From Alphaproteobacteria bacterium (lineage in GTDB: Bacteria; Pseudomonadota; Alphaproteobacteria; Holosporales; Holosporaceae), in contig VGCF01000001.1 in the NCBI GenBank assembly GCA_016870135.1, forward strand, positions 1 through 64,000: DNA of 64,000 nucleotides, read 5' to 3'. The notes under the pieces are model-generated. The model had not been told where the DNA came from and did no database searches. It saw only the letters and a program-made list of their open reading frames with translations. Shown here piece after piece: positions 54,020 through 63,521 of this stretch (positions within the stretch are counted from its first letter, which is position 1; the number at the start of each line of letters is the position of its first letter). The position numbers were made by a program, and so were the translations under genes.

Positions 54020-54544
54020 TCATCCCATCCAATGAACAGCGCGTAGTACATAGGGCAACCAAGGGGTATAGCATTCAGGATTCTGACCAAGACTCCCTAT
54101 GAGTTCGTCAATAGGCATCCATTTCCAGTGGTCTAATTCTTCTAGATTGGGGGTAAGGACGCATGTCAACGGCACTTTGGCCATGAACACCTGGTTGTAC
54201 TCGTGTTCGATCAATCCATTGATCAGATTCAAATGATACATGGTCATAGCCACAGGCGTCAGATGATTATGGTGAATACCCAGCTCTTCAAAAAGACGAC
54301 GTTTTGCGGCATCAGGTATGCTTTCCTGGGGCATAGGGTGCCCACAACAGGCATTGCTCCACAATCCACCACTGTGGTATTTGTGGCCAGCACGTTTTTG
54401 CAAAATGGTTTTTTTGGGATTTTTGATGCAATCCACCAACAAGATGGAAAAAGCCAGGTGCAATAATCCTTTGGCGTGTACATCCATTTTTTCACCACTG
54501 CCAGTGGGAACACCTGTTTCATTCACAAGAGTAATATTATTCAT
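54020..54544 (-). CDS. idi: Isopentenyl-diphosphate delta-isomerase, type 1
   Basis: A 174-residue Nudix-fold isomerase interconverting IPP and DMAPP. HKYHSGGLWSNACCGHP holds the catalytic Cys and metal-binding His. AKRRLFEELGI and EHEYNQVFMA provide the conserved acidic residues. No other isoprenoid gene is in the window. The start overlaps the stop of a short upstream ORF by 8 bp. Confidence 0.93.
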   Translation of the reverse strand: MNNITLVNETGVPTGSGEKMDVHAKGLLHLAFSILLVDCIKNPKKTILQKRAGHKYHSGGLWSNACCGHPMPQESIPDAAKRRLFEELGIHHNHLTPVAMTMYHLNLINGLIEHEYNQVFMAKVPLTCVLTPNLEELDHWKWMPIDELIGSLGQNPECYTPWLPYVLRAVHWMG

Positions 54545-54794
54545 CCATTCTATTCCAGTATTGCCTTATCATGCATAGAATATCTGTCCTTGTATAGAAT
54601 ATCCATAAGGGGATCACCCCAGAATAATGTTGAACCAGGCCTGCCACCATAAGCGTCTGTTGAAACGTTGGATATATTCGTCTGTTGAAACGTTGGCTAT
54701 ATTCATATACAGCTTTAAAAGGGTTGATCCTATAGTGTTGTGATTCCATGGGCGTTGTGTAAAAACTCTGATTCTGAAACGCTATTTCATTCAA
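54537..54794 (-). CDS. Short ORF upstream of idi altered by a 25-bp tandem duplication
   Basis: An 85-codon frame (MNEIAFQNQSFYTTPMESQH ...) ending in overlap with the idi start, which suggests translational coupling. Positions 54654-54703 are two copies of a 25-mer. Since 25 is not a multiple of three, the second copy shifts the frame. With one copy the product would be about 50 residues and end NRRLWWQAWFNIILG, which looks more natural. No known family. Confidence 0.45.
   Translation of the reverse strand: MNEIAFQNQSFYTTPMESQHYRINPFKAVYEYSQRFNRRIYPTFQQTLMVAGLVQHYSGVIPLWIFYTRTDILCMIRQYWNRMDE
54654..54703. repeat. 25-bp tandem duplication
   Basis: Units 54654-54678 and 54679-54703 differ at one base. 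The unit starts CGTCTGTTGAAACGTTGG. It shifts the frame of the ORF that contains it. Confidence 0.92.
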
Positions 54795-55206
54795 AGTATA
54801 ATTTACATTAAGTGTTGTATATTAGGCGTGTGCATTCATGTTTAACATCATCAGCGACGATGACTGTACAATCCAGCTTTGGACGTTTTCCTGGAATATG
54901 ATTCAAACTGGCCATTTGGATGAAGTTGATCAAAAACTTCAGCCTTAATTTGAGTATACTGTTGGTTTGTTTTACATTTCAAATAAAGGGACCAATTTTG
55001 TTGTATTAGCATTAACTTGAATCTGACGAGGACGGATGGGCAAAACAATGGGTAAAAGACCAAAGGACATCCTCTATTAACAGAGGCTGTACAGCGTACC
55101 TTTACCCCCTGTGGCATGGTCAGGGCGTACGTGACGCCCCACAATGAATACAAAGCACCGTGTCATGATGTTGTGCCATTTGATCCTGTTCCTTATCCTT
55201 TTTGGA
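54795..55206. other. Region without a clear gene between idi operon and gatB
   Basis: A plus-strand 36-codon frame at 54838 (MFNIISDDDCTIQLW ...) follows a TATAAT at 54797-54802. A minus-strand frame from 55153 to 54851 is open for 100 codons. Neither has a good ribosome-binding site or family similarity, and they overlap. I cannot support either as a gene. Confidence 0.4.
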
Positions 55207-56694
55207 TTAGGGGCGCAGTTTTTCCAAAGATTCAGCCAACAGTGCTTGTATCGCTTGAGGATTGGCTTTGCCCTTGGATTCCTTCATGACTTGGCCAACA
55301 AAAAAGGCAAATAATTTATCTTTTCCTGATAAATAGGCCGCCACGTTATCGTTTTCTCGGTTTAAAACCGTACAAATCCACTGCTGAACATCCTCTTGAT
55401 TCGATACTTGGACCAATCCGCGTTGTTCCATAATTTTTTCCGGATGTTCACCTGTTTCAAACATGATGCCAAACACTTCTTTGGCCAACAGGTTGGATAA
55501 TTTCTTGTTTGCCACAGCTTGGATCAAGGCAGCCATGTTTTCAGGGTGAATGTGAGCATCAGAAAATGATGTATTGGTGCGGTTTAATGCGGCAAATAAT
55601 TCACCTAAAATCCAGTTGGCCGTTAATTTTGCCCATGCAGGTTCGGATAAAAACGACACCACTTGCTCGAAAAAGTATGAAACGTCCATGTCTTCTACTA
55701 ACAAGTCTGCATCATATTCCGACAATCCATAGACCTGAACAAATCGTGCATGTTTTGCCCATGGTGTTTCAGGCAACGTCGATGCGATTGTTTGAACATG
55801 ATCCGAGTCAATGACTAAGGGCGTTAAGTCTGGATCTGGAAAATAGAAATAATCATCCGCCACTTCTTTGGTGCGCATGGGGCGTGTTTTTCCTGATGCG
55901 GGATCATAGGTGCGTGTTTCCTGTATCACTCGTCCCCCATGTTCAATTTCCCCAATCTGACGATTGATTTCATAGTTCAGAGCGCTGTGCAGAAACCTGA
56001 GGGAATTCATGTTTTTTAATTCTACGCGCGTACCCAAATCTTCGCCTGGTCGGCGTACAGACACGTTGGCATCCACGCGCAATTGTCCCTTTTCCATATC
56101 GCCATGACAAACGCCCAGGTAGCGCATCAAGCAGCGCAATCGTTTGATATAATCAATGACTTCCTCTGGGCTGGATAGGTCAGGATGAGAAACGATTTCC
56201 ATTAATCCCACCCCTGCCCTGTTAAAATCCACATAGGATGTCAAGGGGTCTTGGTCATGCATGCTTTTTCCCGCATCTTGTTCGATATGAATGCGTTGAA
56301 TGCGAATGGTTTTCCAGGCTTTTTCACCACTCAAAATCTGTAATGTACCGTCTTGAACAATAGGTTTTTGATATTGTGAAATCTGATACCCTGCAGGATT
56401 GTCAGGGTAAAAGTAATGTTTGCGATCGAGCACAGACACCAACGATATGGTACCACTGATGGCCAGCCCCAGCCGTATGGCTTGGTCCACACATTCTTGA
56501 TTCAGCGTGGGCAACATTCCAGGCATAGCAACGTCTAAAAAGGACACACAGGTGTTGGGATCTTGTCCAAACGCTTGGCTGCTGGATCCAGAAAACAGTT
56601 TGGACTGTGAAACGATTTGAGCATGGACCTCTAATCCGATAACGGTTTCAAAGGCTGCAGATCCGGCTGACGACATAGGGGAAACAGATGACAT
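55207..56694 (-). CDS. gatB: Aspartyl/glutamyl-tRNA amidotransferase subunit B
   Basis: A 495-residue GatB, which activates misacylated Glu-tRNA-Gln or Asp-tRNA-Asn for amidation. FETVIGLEVHAQIVSQSKLF, CVSFLDVAMPGMLPTLN, DRKHYFYPDNPAGYQISQY and DFNRAGVGLMEIVSHPDL are family signatures; the C-terminal YqeY domain ends the protein. ATG 56694 is preferred over 56793 because conserved sequence begins there. It lies 13 bp after gatA. Confidence 0.97.
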   Translation of the reverse strand: MSSVSPMSSAGSAAFETVIGLEVHAQIVSQSKLFSGSSSQAFGQDPNTCVSFLDVAMPGMLPTLNQECVDQAIRLGLAISGTISLVSVLDRKHYFYPDNPAGYQISQYQKPIVQDGTLQILSGEKAWKTIRIQRIHIEQDAGKSMHDQDPLTSYVDFNRAGVGLMEIVSHPDLSSPEEVIDYIKRLRCLMRYLGVCHGDMEKGQLRVDANVSVRRPGEDLGTRVELKNMNSLRFLHSALNYEINRQIGEIEHGGRVIQETRTYDPASGKTRPMRTKEVADDYFYFPDPDLTPLVIDSDHVQTIASTLPETPWAKHARFVQVYGLSEYDADLLVEDMDVSYFFEQVVSFLSEPAWAKLTANWILGELFAALNRTNTSFSDAHIHPENMAALIQAVANKKLSNLLAKEVFGIMFETGEHPEKIMEQRGLVQVSNQEDVQQWICTVLNRENDNVAAYLSGKDKLFAFFVGQVMKESKGKANPQAIQALLAESLEKLRP

Positions 56695-56707
56695 AGCATT
56701 ATTCCGG

Positions 56708-58162
56708 TTAAAAGGGTAAATCAGGCATGGATGTGTTGGATTCAATGATGTGACCAAATTGGAACAAGCGATCTTCGGCCAACGATGGTGCAATCAGCTG
56801 TAACCCCAAGGGCAACCCTGTGTTCGACAAGCCAGCAGGTACGGAAATGGCGCACACATTGCCCACATTAACAGGAACAGTCAAAACGTCATTCCAATAC
56901 ATGGCCACGGGGTCTGATACCGATGCCTTCAAGGCAAATGCTGGTGTGGGGGTTGTGGGGGGCAACAACACATCTACCTGTTGAAAGACCTGACGAAAAT
57001 CGTGTTGGATCATATGGCGCACCTTTTGTGCTTTGTTGTAATAAGCATCGTAATACCCATGAGAAAGCACATATGTACCCAAGAGAATGCGTCTTTTCAC
57101 CTCTGGCCCGAACCCTTGACCTCTGGTTTGACAATACATGTCCTCTAGATTTTCAATGTTTTTTGCACGAAAACCGTATTTGACACCGTCGTAACGCTGC
57201 AGATTGGATGCGGCCTCTGCACAGGCCAAAATGTAATAACATGGCAAGGCGTAACTGCTGTACGGCAAGGACACATGCACAATTTCACAGCCATTTTTTT
57301 CAAATAATTCCTGACCTTTTTTCCACAAATCTAGTATTTCGGGATCCATTTGTGCATTCTCGAACCATTCTTTGGGAATACCTATTTTTTTGCCCACCAA
57401 CGATTGTCCAATCCTTCGAGTAAAATCTGGAACAGGATGATTTAAAGACGTTGCATCCTTTTTATCGTATCCCGCCATAACATTCAGTAACAGGGCTGCA
57501 TCCTTGACCGATCGAGCAAAAGGTCCAGGGGTATCCAAAGACGAGGCAAATGCCACAACCCCCCAACGGGAACACCGTCCATAACTGGGCTTTACACCCA
57601 CCACACCGCAAAATGCTGCGGGTTGACGCACAGACCCCCCCGTATCGGTTCCCAGCGCCAATAATGCCGATCCATTGGCAATGGCTGCAGCTGAACCGCC
57701 TGAAGACCCACCAGCTGTACAGCTCACATCCCATGGATTAAGGGTGGGGCCTGTATGAACAGGTGTGGTGGTTGATCCCATGCAAAATTCATCCAGATTG
57801 GTTTTGCCTAATAAAACCGCCCCAGCCTGTGCTAGGTTTTGAGTCACGTGGGATTCATAGGGGGGGATAAAATTATGCAACATTTTGGATGCCGCGGTGG
57901 TCAGAATGTTTTGAGTACAATAGGCATCTTTTACCGCAATGGGGATGCCTTCTAGGGGGCCTGCTGTACCGTTGGACCAGCGCGCATCGCTGCGTTTGGC
58001 GTCTTGCAGTGCCCGTTCTGTTGTTACGGTAATATAGGCATTATGACCACGGGTGCGCTGGATTTGATCCAGATAACTTTGCGTTAATTCTGTGGCGGAA
58101 AATGCTTTGCTCTGTAAACCAATCAAGACTTGGTCCAAAGATAATTTCAGTAAGGGGCTCAT
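56708..58162 (-). CDS. gatA: Aspartyl/glutamyl-tRNA amidotransferase subunit A
   Basis: A 484-residue amidase-signature enzyme that releases ammonia from glutamine. The Lys of IAVKDAY and the Ser-cisSer region (CTAGGSSGGSAAAIANG, TDTGGSVRQPAAFCG) make the catalytic triad. The start at 58162 overlaps the gatC stop (ATGA); the frame continues upstream to 58207 inside gatC. Confidence 0.97.
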   Translation of the reverse strand: MSPLLKLSLDQVLIGLQSKAFSATELTQSYLDQIQRTRGHNAYITVTTERALQDAKRSDARWSNGTAGPLEGIPIAVKDAYCTQNILTTAASKMLHNFIPPYESHVTQNLAQAGAVLLGKTNLDEFCMGSTTTPVHTGPTLNPWDVSCTAGGSSGGSAAAIANGSALLALGTDTGGSVRQPAAFCGVVGVKPSYGRCSRWGVVAFASSLDTPGPFARSVKDAALLLNVMAGYDKKDATSLNHPVPDFTRRIGQSLVGKKIGIPKEWFENAQMDPEILDLWKKGQELFEKNGCEIVHVSLPYSSYALPCYYILACAEAASNLQRYDGVKYGFRAKNIENLEDMYCQTRGQGFGPEVKRRILLGTYVLSHGYYDAYYNKAQKVRHMIQHDFRQVFQQVDVLLPPTTPTPAFALKASVSDPVAMYWNDVLTVPVNVGNVCAISVPAGLSNTGLPLGLQLIAPSLAEDRLFQFGHIIESNTSMPDLPF

Positions 58163-58446
58163 GATTTTAAAACCTTTGGAACAGTGAAAAAGGAATCTTT
58201 TGGACAAGGGGCGTTCCCCAACACCAATGACACCTGGTCACCTTCTGTTACGCTATCCTGGCGCAGCGCCATGGCTGGTTGCTGTGATTCTGGCATGCCA
58301 CGTACACAAACGCCTTCTAATTGTCCAACCCAAGACAGAACTTTCGCCAAATCCTGGCCCAAGGATATGGATTCTTCTGGGGTTAAGTGCAACCGAGCCA
58401 AACGTTGCATGGTGATGATTGGATTGATGGCAGGTGTTTCAGACAT
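58159..58446 (-). CDS. gatC: Aspartyl/glutamyl-tRNA amidotransferase subunit C
   Basis: A 95-residue GatC that stabilises the GatAB complex. MQRLARLHLTPEESISLGQD and the C-terminal LRQDSVTEG segment match the family. It is the first gene of the gatC-gatA-gatB operon. ATG 58446 fits better than 58458. Confidence 0.94.
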   Translation of the reverse strand: MSETPAINPIITMQRLARLHLTPEESISLGQDLAKVLSWVGQLEGVCVRGMPESQQPAMALRQDSVTEGDQVSLVLGNAPCPKDSFFTVPKVLKS

Positions 58447-58552
58447 AAAATACCCCATTTTTACAAAGAGACTTGTTGCAAAGTATAGGATTATCCCACC
58501 GTTTTGAAAAGCCCTGCTGTATCAAGCAAGGTAAAAAAATCCGTTTTGTTGT

Positions 58553-59506
58553 ATGGAGGAATCGGCTACACTGGATAGAGAAAACGTTGAATCCGCAGCC
58601 CCGATGATGCCCCTCAACAGTGCCACGATTTCCGGACGAATAGAGCACAATGTTCCCTTGTCTAAGATGACATGGTTGCGCGTGGGCGGCGAGGCATCGT
58701 GTATGTTTCATCCCAAAGATGCTGAAGATTTATCGGCATTTTTACAGAAATTTCCCCAAGAAAATCCTTTGATTTTGGGTGCAGGATCCAATATTTTGGT
58801 CCGCGATGGTGGTGTAGCGGGATGGGTGATTAAAATAGGCAAAGGATTTCGGACTTTTCAGGCCAGCGAGCACCATGTGGATGTGGGGGCGGGTCTGTTG
58901 GATCGTTATGTGGCCGATCAGTGCCAAAAACTGGGGTTGTCTGGTCTGGAATTTATGACCACGATTCCCGGCACCATTGGTGGGGGTTTGTCCATGAATG
59001 CCAGTTGCTATGGAACGGATTTTGCTGATCGCTTGGTGCATGCAAACGTTATGGATCCTTTTGGAAAAATCCACATCCTTTTACCCCAAGAATTAAATTA
59101 CGGATATCGATCTTGCGGGTTGCCATTGGGTTGGATTTTTCTGGGCGCACGATTGATGTGCACCCCCAGTAATCCCGAAGATATTGCTTTGACCATGGCG
59201 GATATGCATCTGCAAAGAGAAAAAACCCAACCAACCATGGTCAAAACAGGGGGCAGCACCTTTGCAAACCCCCAACAAGGCCCAGCATGGAAATATATTG
59301 ACCAGGCAGGGTTTCGTGGAAAAAAATTGGGACAAGCCATGTTTTCAGAAAAACATTGCAACTTTTTGATCAATCAAGGACATGCCACAGCACACGACCT
59401 GGAAACGCTGGCGGAACAAGCCAAGCAAGCGGTGTTTGATCAAAGTGGTATCGCATTACAATGGGAAATTGTACGCTGGGGCGAAATCATCGCAACAGGA
59501 CGATGA
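58553..59506 (+). CDS. murB: UDP-N-acetylenolpyruvoylglucosamine reductase MurB
   Basis: A 317-residue FAD enzyme that makes UDP-MurNAc. FAD-binding segment LILGAGSNILVRDGG, TIPGTIGGGLSMNASCYG, YGYRSCGLP and the C-terminal GSTFANPQQGPAWKYIDQAG plus FSEKHCNFLINQGHATAHDL are type I MurB features. The first 17 residues are not conserved; ATG at residue 18 or 19 is an alternative start. It stands apart from murF and other mur genes. Confidence 0.96.
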   Translation: MEESATLDRENVESAAPMMPLNSATISGRIEHNVPLSKMTWLRVGGEASCMFHPKDAEDLSAFLQKFPQENPLILGAGSNILVRDGGVAGWVIKIGKGFRTFQASEHHVDVGAGLLDRYVADQCQKLGLSGLEFMTTIPGTIGGGLSMNASCYGTDFADRLVHANVMDPFGKIHILLPQELNYGYRSCGLPLGWIFLGARLMCTPSNPEDIALTMADMHLQREKTQPTMVKTGGSTFANPQQGPAWKYIDQAGFRGKKLGQAMFSEKHCNFLINQGHATAHDLETLAEQAKQAVFDQSGIALQWEIVRWGEIIATGR

Positions 59507-59768
59507 ATGGTTGGGACAATGGTATAATGGCCCCATACGGTTTAATTTCGTACGGGTTGATTGATGGCGGTGATTTATTTTTTTCACCAGACCCATGGCG
59601 TTGTGGGCAAATGGCGCAGGAAAAAACAAATTCAGGTTTATTCACAGATTTTTACCACGCCACTGTGCTGACGATGCACGTTTTCTCTCGATGCAACAGG
59701 TCGGCCCAGTTTGTTTCTGCCATCAGGATGTTTTCTTCTTCTGGCCAATCCCATTGCTTTGATTTTGA
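59507..59768. other. Gap between murB and rpmG with ambiguous open frames
   Basis: A plus-strand frame at 59527-59802 (MAPYGLISYGLIDGGDLFF ...) would overlap rpmG on the other strand by 34 bp and has no ribosome-binding site. Short minus-strand frames downstream of rpmG are also open. None is supported by similarity. Confidence 0.35.
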
Positions 59769-59930
59769 TTATTTCATTTTGGCTTCTTTAAACATCACAT
59801 GACGGCGAAGTTTTTTATCGTACTTACGCAACATTAAATTTGTTTTTCCCTTTGTCCGTGCGACATAAAATGTGCCAGAACCCTCTGTGCTGACCAAACG
59901 AATTAAGGTTTTTTTTGTGCTTTTTGCCAT
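59769..59930 (-). CDS. rpmG: 50S ribosomal protein L33
   Basis: A 53-residue L33: MAKSTKKTLIRLVSTEGSG, then FYVARTKGKTNLMLRKYDKK and the basic end RRHVMFKEAKMK. This is the alphaproteobacterial form without zinc-binding cysteines. It is divergent from dnaE. Confidence 0.95.
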   Translation of the reverse strand: MAKSTKKTLIRLVSTEGSGTFYVARTKGKTNLMLRKYDKKLRRHVMFKEAKMK

Positions 59931-60110
59931 AATTGCTTTACAGTGTTATACCAGATTTGTGACCCATAATACCTGAAAAGAACCAGCAATACCACCCCCA
60001 TTGCTGGGGCAACAAGGACAATAACGGGGATTTGCTGGCAGGGAAAGAAGTTTTGAGCCTGGCACCAGGATCGTGTTAAACTGGCACTGTTCTGTCATGT
60101 TTTGCTCACG

Positions 60111-63100
60111 ATGACCTGCTCCTATTATGCTTTGCGTAATCACACCCCGTATTCCTTGTTAGAAGGGGCCATCCCCACCAAAACATTGATTGAACGCGCA
60201 TCAGAGCACAACATGATGGCGCTGGGCATTGCGGACACGGGTCATTTATTTGGTGCCTTGGAATTTTCACTGGCATGTCAGAAAAAGGGCATTCACCCCA
60301 TCATCGGAACACAATTATCATGGATTCACCCATCCAGCCTTACCCCTTATCCTCTGGTTGTTTTTGCACAAAATCACCAGGGTTATCAAAATTTGTGCCG
60401 TCTGGTCAGCGCATCCACTGTGGGTCAAAAGACCGCATGGCGTGGATCGGTGACGTGGGATCAATTAAAACAGTTTGGGGACAATATCTTGGTGTTGACA
60501 GGGGGAATACGTGGTGCCATTACCCAGCATCTGGAACGTGATTGTGTAGATACGGCCAAAACCATTCTGCACGATCTGGCCCAACAGTTTGATCAGCGCT
60601 TGTATATCGAATTACAGCGAGAGGAAGCCCTGCCCGAAGAGGGGTGCATTGATCCTGAACTGTCGGATAAACGCCTGGATGGGGAACAGCAACTGATACA
60701 ATGGGCGTTTGATTTTGGATTGCCCTTGATTGCCACCAATCAGGCCATGTTTTTAAATCCAGACGACCACGAAGCCCATGACGCGCTGCGCTGTGTGGCA
60801 TTGGGGCGATATATTTACGAAGAAGACAGGCCGCGAGTCAGTCCCTATTGCTTTTTTCGTAGTCCTGATGAAATGGTGCTACTCTTTGCCGATGTGCCAG
60901 AAGCCATAACGAATACCCATCATCTGTGCAACGGCTGTTCTTTTTTACTGCGTGCCCAGCCCCCTGCTCTGCCTTCTTTTCCTTGTGGACAACCAGAGCC
61001 CAAAGAATTATCTCATCAAGCCCAAGGGGGGCTGAATCAACGGCTGCAAAACGAGGTCTATCCCCTGCACCCAGTATCTGACCATGATGCCGTGCGTCGT
61101 GTATACCAAAACCGTCTGGATTACGAATGCGACATGATTGTACGCATGGGATTTTCAGGGTACTTTTTAATCGTTTCAGACTTTATTCAATGGGCAAAAA
61201 ACAACGGTATTCCAGTGGGGCCAGGTCGTGGATCTGGGGCCAGTTCTTTGGTGGCGTGGTCATTATTCATTACAGACGTTGACCCCATTCGATTCGAATT
61301 GTTTTTCGAACGATTTTTGAATCCTGATCGCGTCAGCATGCCGGACTTTGATGTGGATTTTTGTCAAGAACGCAGGGACGAAGTCATCGCCTATGTCCGC
61401 GATAAATATGGTGCGGCCCACGTGGCCCATATCATTACGTTTGGGACCTTACAATCCCGTGCCGTATTGCGCGATGTGGGTCGTGTGTTGCAAATGCCCT
61501 ATGGCCAAGTGGATAAAATTTGTAAATTAATTCCCCATAATCCTGCGGCCCCCGTCAGTTTAAAAGAGGCCATAAAGTTGGAACCTCAACTAGAAACCAT
61601 GGCAGCAGAGGACGACCAGGTTAAAAAATTACTGGATATCGGATTAAAGCTAGAGGGTCTGTATCGTCACGCGTCTACCCATGCAGCCGGTGTGATCATC
61701 AGCAAAGAGCCATTAACCGATGTGGTGCCGTTGTATCAAGACGAGGGCTCTGCCCTGCCCGCCACAGAATTTTCCATGAAATATGTGGAAAGCGCAGGAT
61801 TGGTTAAATTCGATTTTTTAGGTCTAAAAACCCTGACTGTGTTGCAAACAACCGTTCAATTGTTACGACAACGTCAGGTTGAAGTGGTGCTGACGGCCAT
61901 TGCCTTGGATGACTCGGCGACCTTTCAATTGTTGGCTAGAGCAGAAACTGTGGGACTGTTCCAGTTGGAAAGTGCGGGCATGAGCGATGTATTGCGCCAA
62001 TTGCAACCGGAACATTTTAACGAAATCATTGCTCTGGTTGCCTTGTATCGTCCTGGCCCCATGGATGACATCCCCCGTTACTTGGCCTGTCGCCACGGCA
62101 AAGAGATTGTATCTTATCCTTATGCGTGTCTGGAAGACATTTTAAAAGAAACCTTTGGGGTTATGGTTTATCAAGAGCAAGTATTGCAAATTGCCCGTAC
62201 ATTGGCGGGTTACAGTCTTGGTGGTGCCGATTTATTGCGTCGTGCCATGGGTAAAAAAATCAAATCGGAAATGGATGCGCAACGAAAAACGTTTGTCGAT
62301 GGGGTGGTTAAAACCTATGGAGGAGATCGCACGCGTGCCACCACACTGTTTGACCATATTGCCAAATTTGCCAGCTATGCCTTTCCAAAGGCGCACGCCA
62401 CACCGTATGCGTTAATTTCCTATCAAACGGCCTATTTAAAGGCCAACTATCCCGTAGAATTTATGACGGCGTTGATGATTCACGATGCCCACAATGTGGA
62501 TAAATTGCGTTTGTTTGTGCGGGAATCACGGCGTATGGGTATAGAGATCCTGCCCCCAGATATTAATGCATCCGACGCGTTGTTTTCCATCGAACAAGGC
62601 GAGTGTATTCGTTACGGCCTGGCGGCGTTAAAAGGTGTGGGTACGGCCGTGATGGAGAAATTAGTGGAAAATCGCATACAAAATGGACCTTTTCAATCGG
62701 TTTCCGATTGTATACAGCGCATTGGACCTTTGGGATTGAATAAAAAGAATCTAGAAAGCTTGATTGCGGCAGGAGCATTTGATGGGGTTCATCCCGGGCA
62801 AAGGGCCGCATTGTGGGCCAGTACAGAGCTCTTGTTGCGTGGGAGCGGGCCATCAGAAACGGGCAGTCTGTTGTTTCCCATGGAAAACAAATGTGTATTC
62901 AAAGAGGCCATGCCCTGGTCCATGTACGAAGCGTTGGATTACGAGCGCCAAGCCATCGGTTTTTACCTGACGGCGCACCCGCTGGAAGGATATCCTGCAG
63001 AAAAGTTTGTTTTATCCGAATGCATCACCCAAGAAATGGTCACTGAACAAAAAACCTTTCCCATGATGGGCATGGTTTTGGAAATGACGGAAAAAATCAG

Positions 63101-63521
63101 TAAAACGGGTAAAAAGTATGCCTTTTTGCAGTTGTCAGACCCCACGGGCGGTTACGAGGTGACCCTGTTTTCCGAACTATTGGCCCAACACAGGGGCATG
63201 TTGGTTCCTGGCGCTGCTGTAGCTTTAAAGGTTTCGGGGCGGGTGGCGGCGGAAAACATCCGCTTGTCGGCCACAGAGGTATACCCCATTGATGTCTATA
63301 CGCGGGAAAATTCTGTGGTGTTGAATCTGCCAGAGGACCAAGTATCCTTTGTGTGTGGATTGTTAAGCCAAGCACCGTCTGGAACCACCCGTATAACGGT
63401 ATGTGTCACCATTCTCTCTCCGGGGGAAAACCTTCTTGTGCGCATATTATTGCCTAACACCTATCGTTTAACGCCATCGCTGCGCTCGCATTTACAGACA
63501 TTTTTGGCCCCCTTGTTGTAA
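60111..63521 (+). CDS. dnaE: DNA polymerase III subunit alpha
   Basis: A replicative polymerase of 1136 residues. N-terminal PHP domain (LRNHTPYSLLEGAIPTKTL), palm with GRGSGASSLVAW and catalytic Asp residues in MPDFDVDFCQERRDEVIAY, then YQEQVLQIARTLAGYSLG, KAHATPYALISYQTAYLKAN and a C-terminal OB fold (GMVLEMTEKISKTGKKYAFL). ATG 60111 is chosen over TTG 60102. The first PHP metal position (His in the usual HLRVHS) is Ala here, so PHP nuclease activity is unlikely. Confidence 0.97.
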   Translation: MTCSYYALRNHTPYSLLEGAIPTKTLIERASEHNMMALGIADTGHLFGALEFSLACQKKGIHPIIGTQLSWIHPSSLTPYPLVVFAQNHQGYQNLCRLVSASTVGQKTAWRGSVTWDQLKQFGDNILVLTGGIRGAITQHLERDCVDTAKTILHDLAQQFDQRLYIELQREEALPEEGCIDPELSDKRLDGEQQLIQWAFDFGLPLIATNQAMFLNPDDHEAHDALRCVALGRYIYEEDRPRVSPYCFFRSPDEMVLLFADVPEAITNTHHLCNGCSFLLRAQPPALPSFPCGQPEPKELSHQAQGGLNQRLQNEVYPLHPVSDHDAVRRVYQNRLDYECDMIVRMGFSGYFLIVSDFIQWAKNNGIPVGPGRGSGASSLVAWSLFITDVDPIRFELFFERFLNPDRVSMPDFDVDFCQERRDEVIAYVRDKYGAAHVAHIITFGTLQSRAVLRDVGRVLQMPYGQVDKICKLIPHNPAAPVSLKEAIKLEPQLETMAAEDDQVKKLLDIGLKLEGLYRHASTHAAGVIISKEPLTDVVPLYQDEGSALPATEFSMKYVESAGLVKFDFLGLKTLTVLQTTVQLLRQRQVEVVLTAIALDDSATFQLLARAETVGLFQLESAGMSDVLRQLQPEHFNEIIALVALYRPGPMDDIPRYLACRHGKEIVSYPYACLEDILKETFGVMVYQEQVLQIARTLAGYSLGGADLLRRAMGKKIKSEMDAQRKTFVDGVVKTYGGDRTRATTLFDHIAKFASYAFPKAHATPYALISYQTAYLKANYPVEFMTALMIHDAHNVDKLRLFVRESRRMGIEILPPDINASDALFSIEQGECIRYGLAALKGVGTAVMEKLVENRIQNGPFQSVSDCIQRIGPLGLNKKNLESLIAAGAFDGVHPGQRAALWASTELLLRGSGPSETGSLLFPMENKCVFKEAMPWSMYEALDYERQAIGFYLTAHPLEGYPAEKFVLSECITQEMVTEQKTFPMMGMVLEMTEKISKTGKKYAFLQLSDPTGGYEVTLFSELLAQHRGMLVPGAAVALKVSGRVAAENIRLSATEVYPIDVYTRENSVVLNLPEDQVSFVCGLLSQAPSGTTRITVCVTILSPGENLLVRILLPNTYRLTPSLRSHLQTFLAPLL

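Noticed and set aside
54851..55153. Minus-strand 100-codon frame upstream of the idi region
   Set aside because: The translation has no recognisable domain or ribosome-binding site, and a plus-strand frame of similar quality overlaps it.
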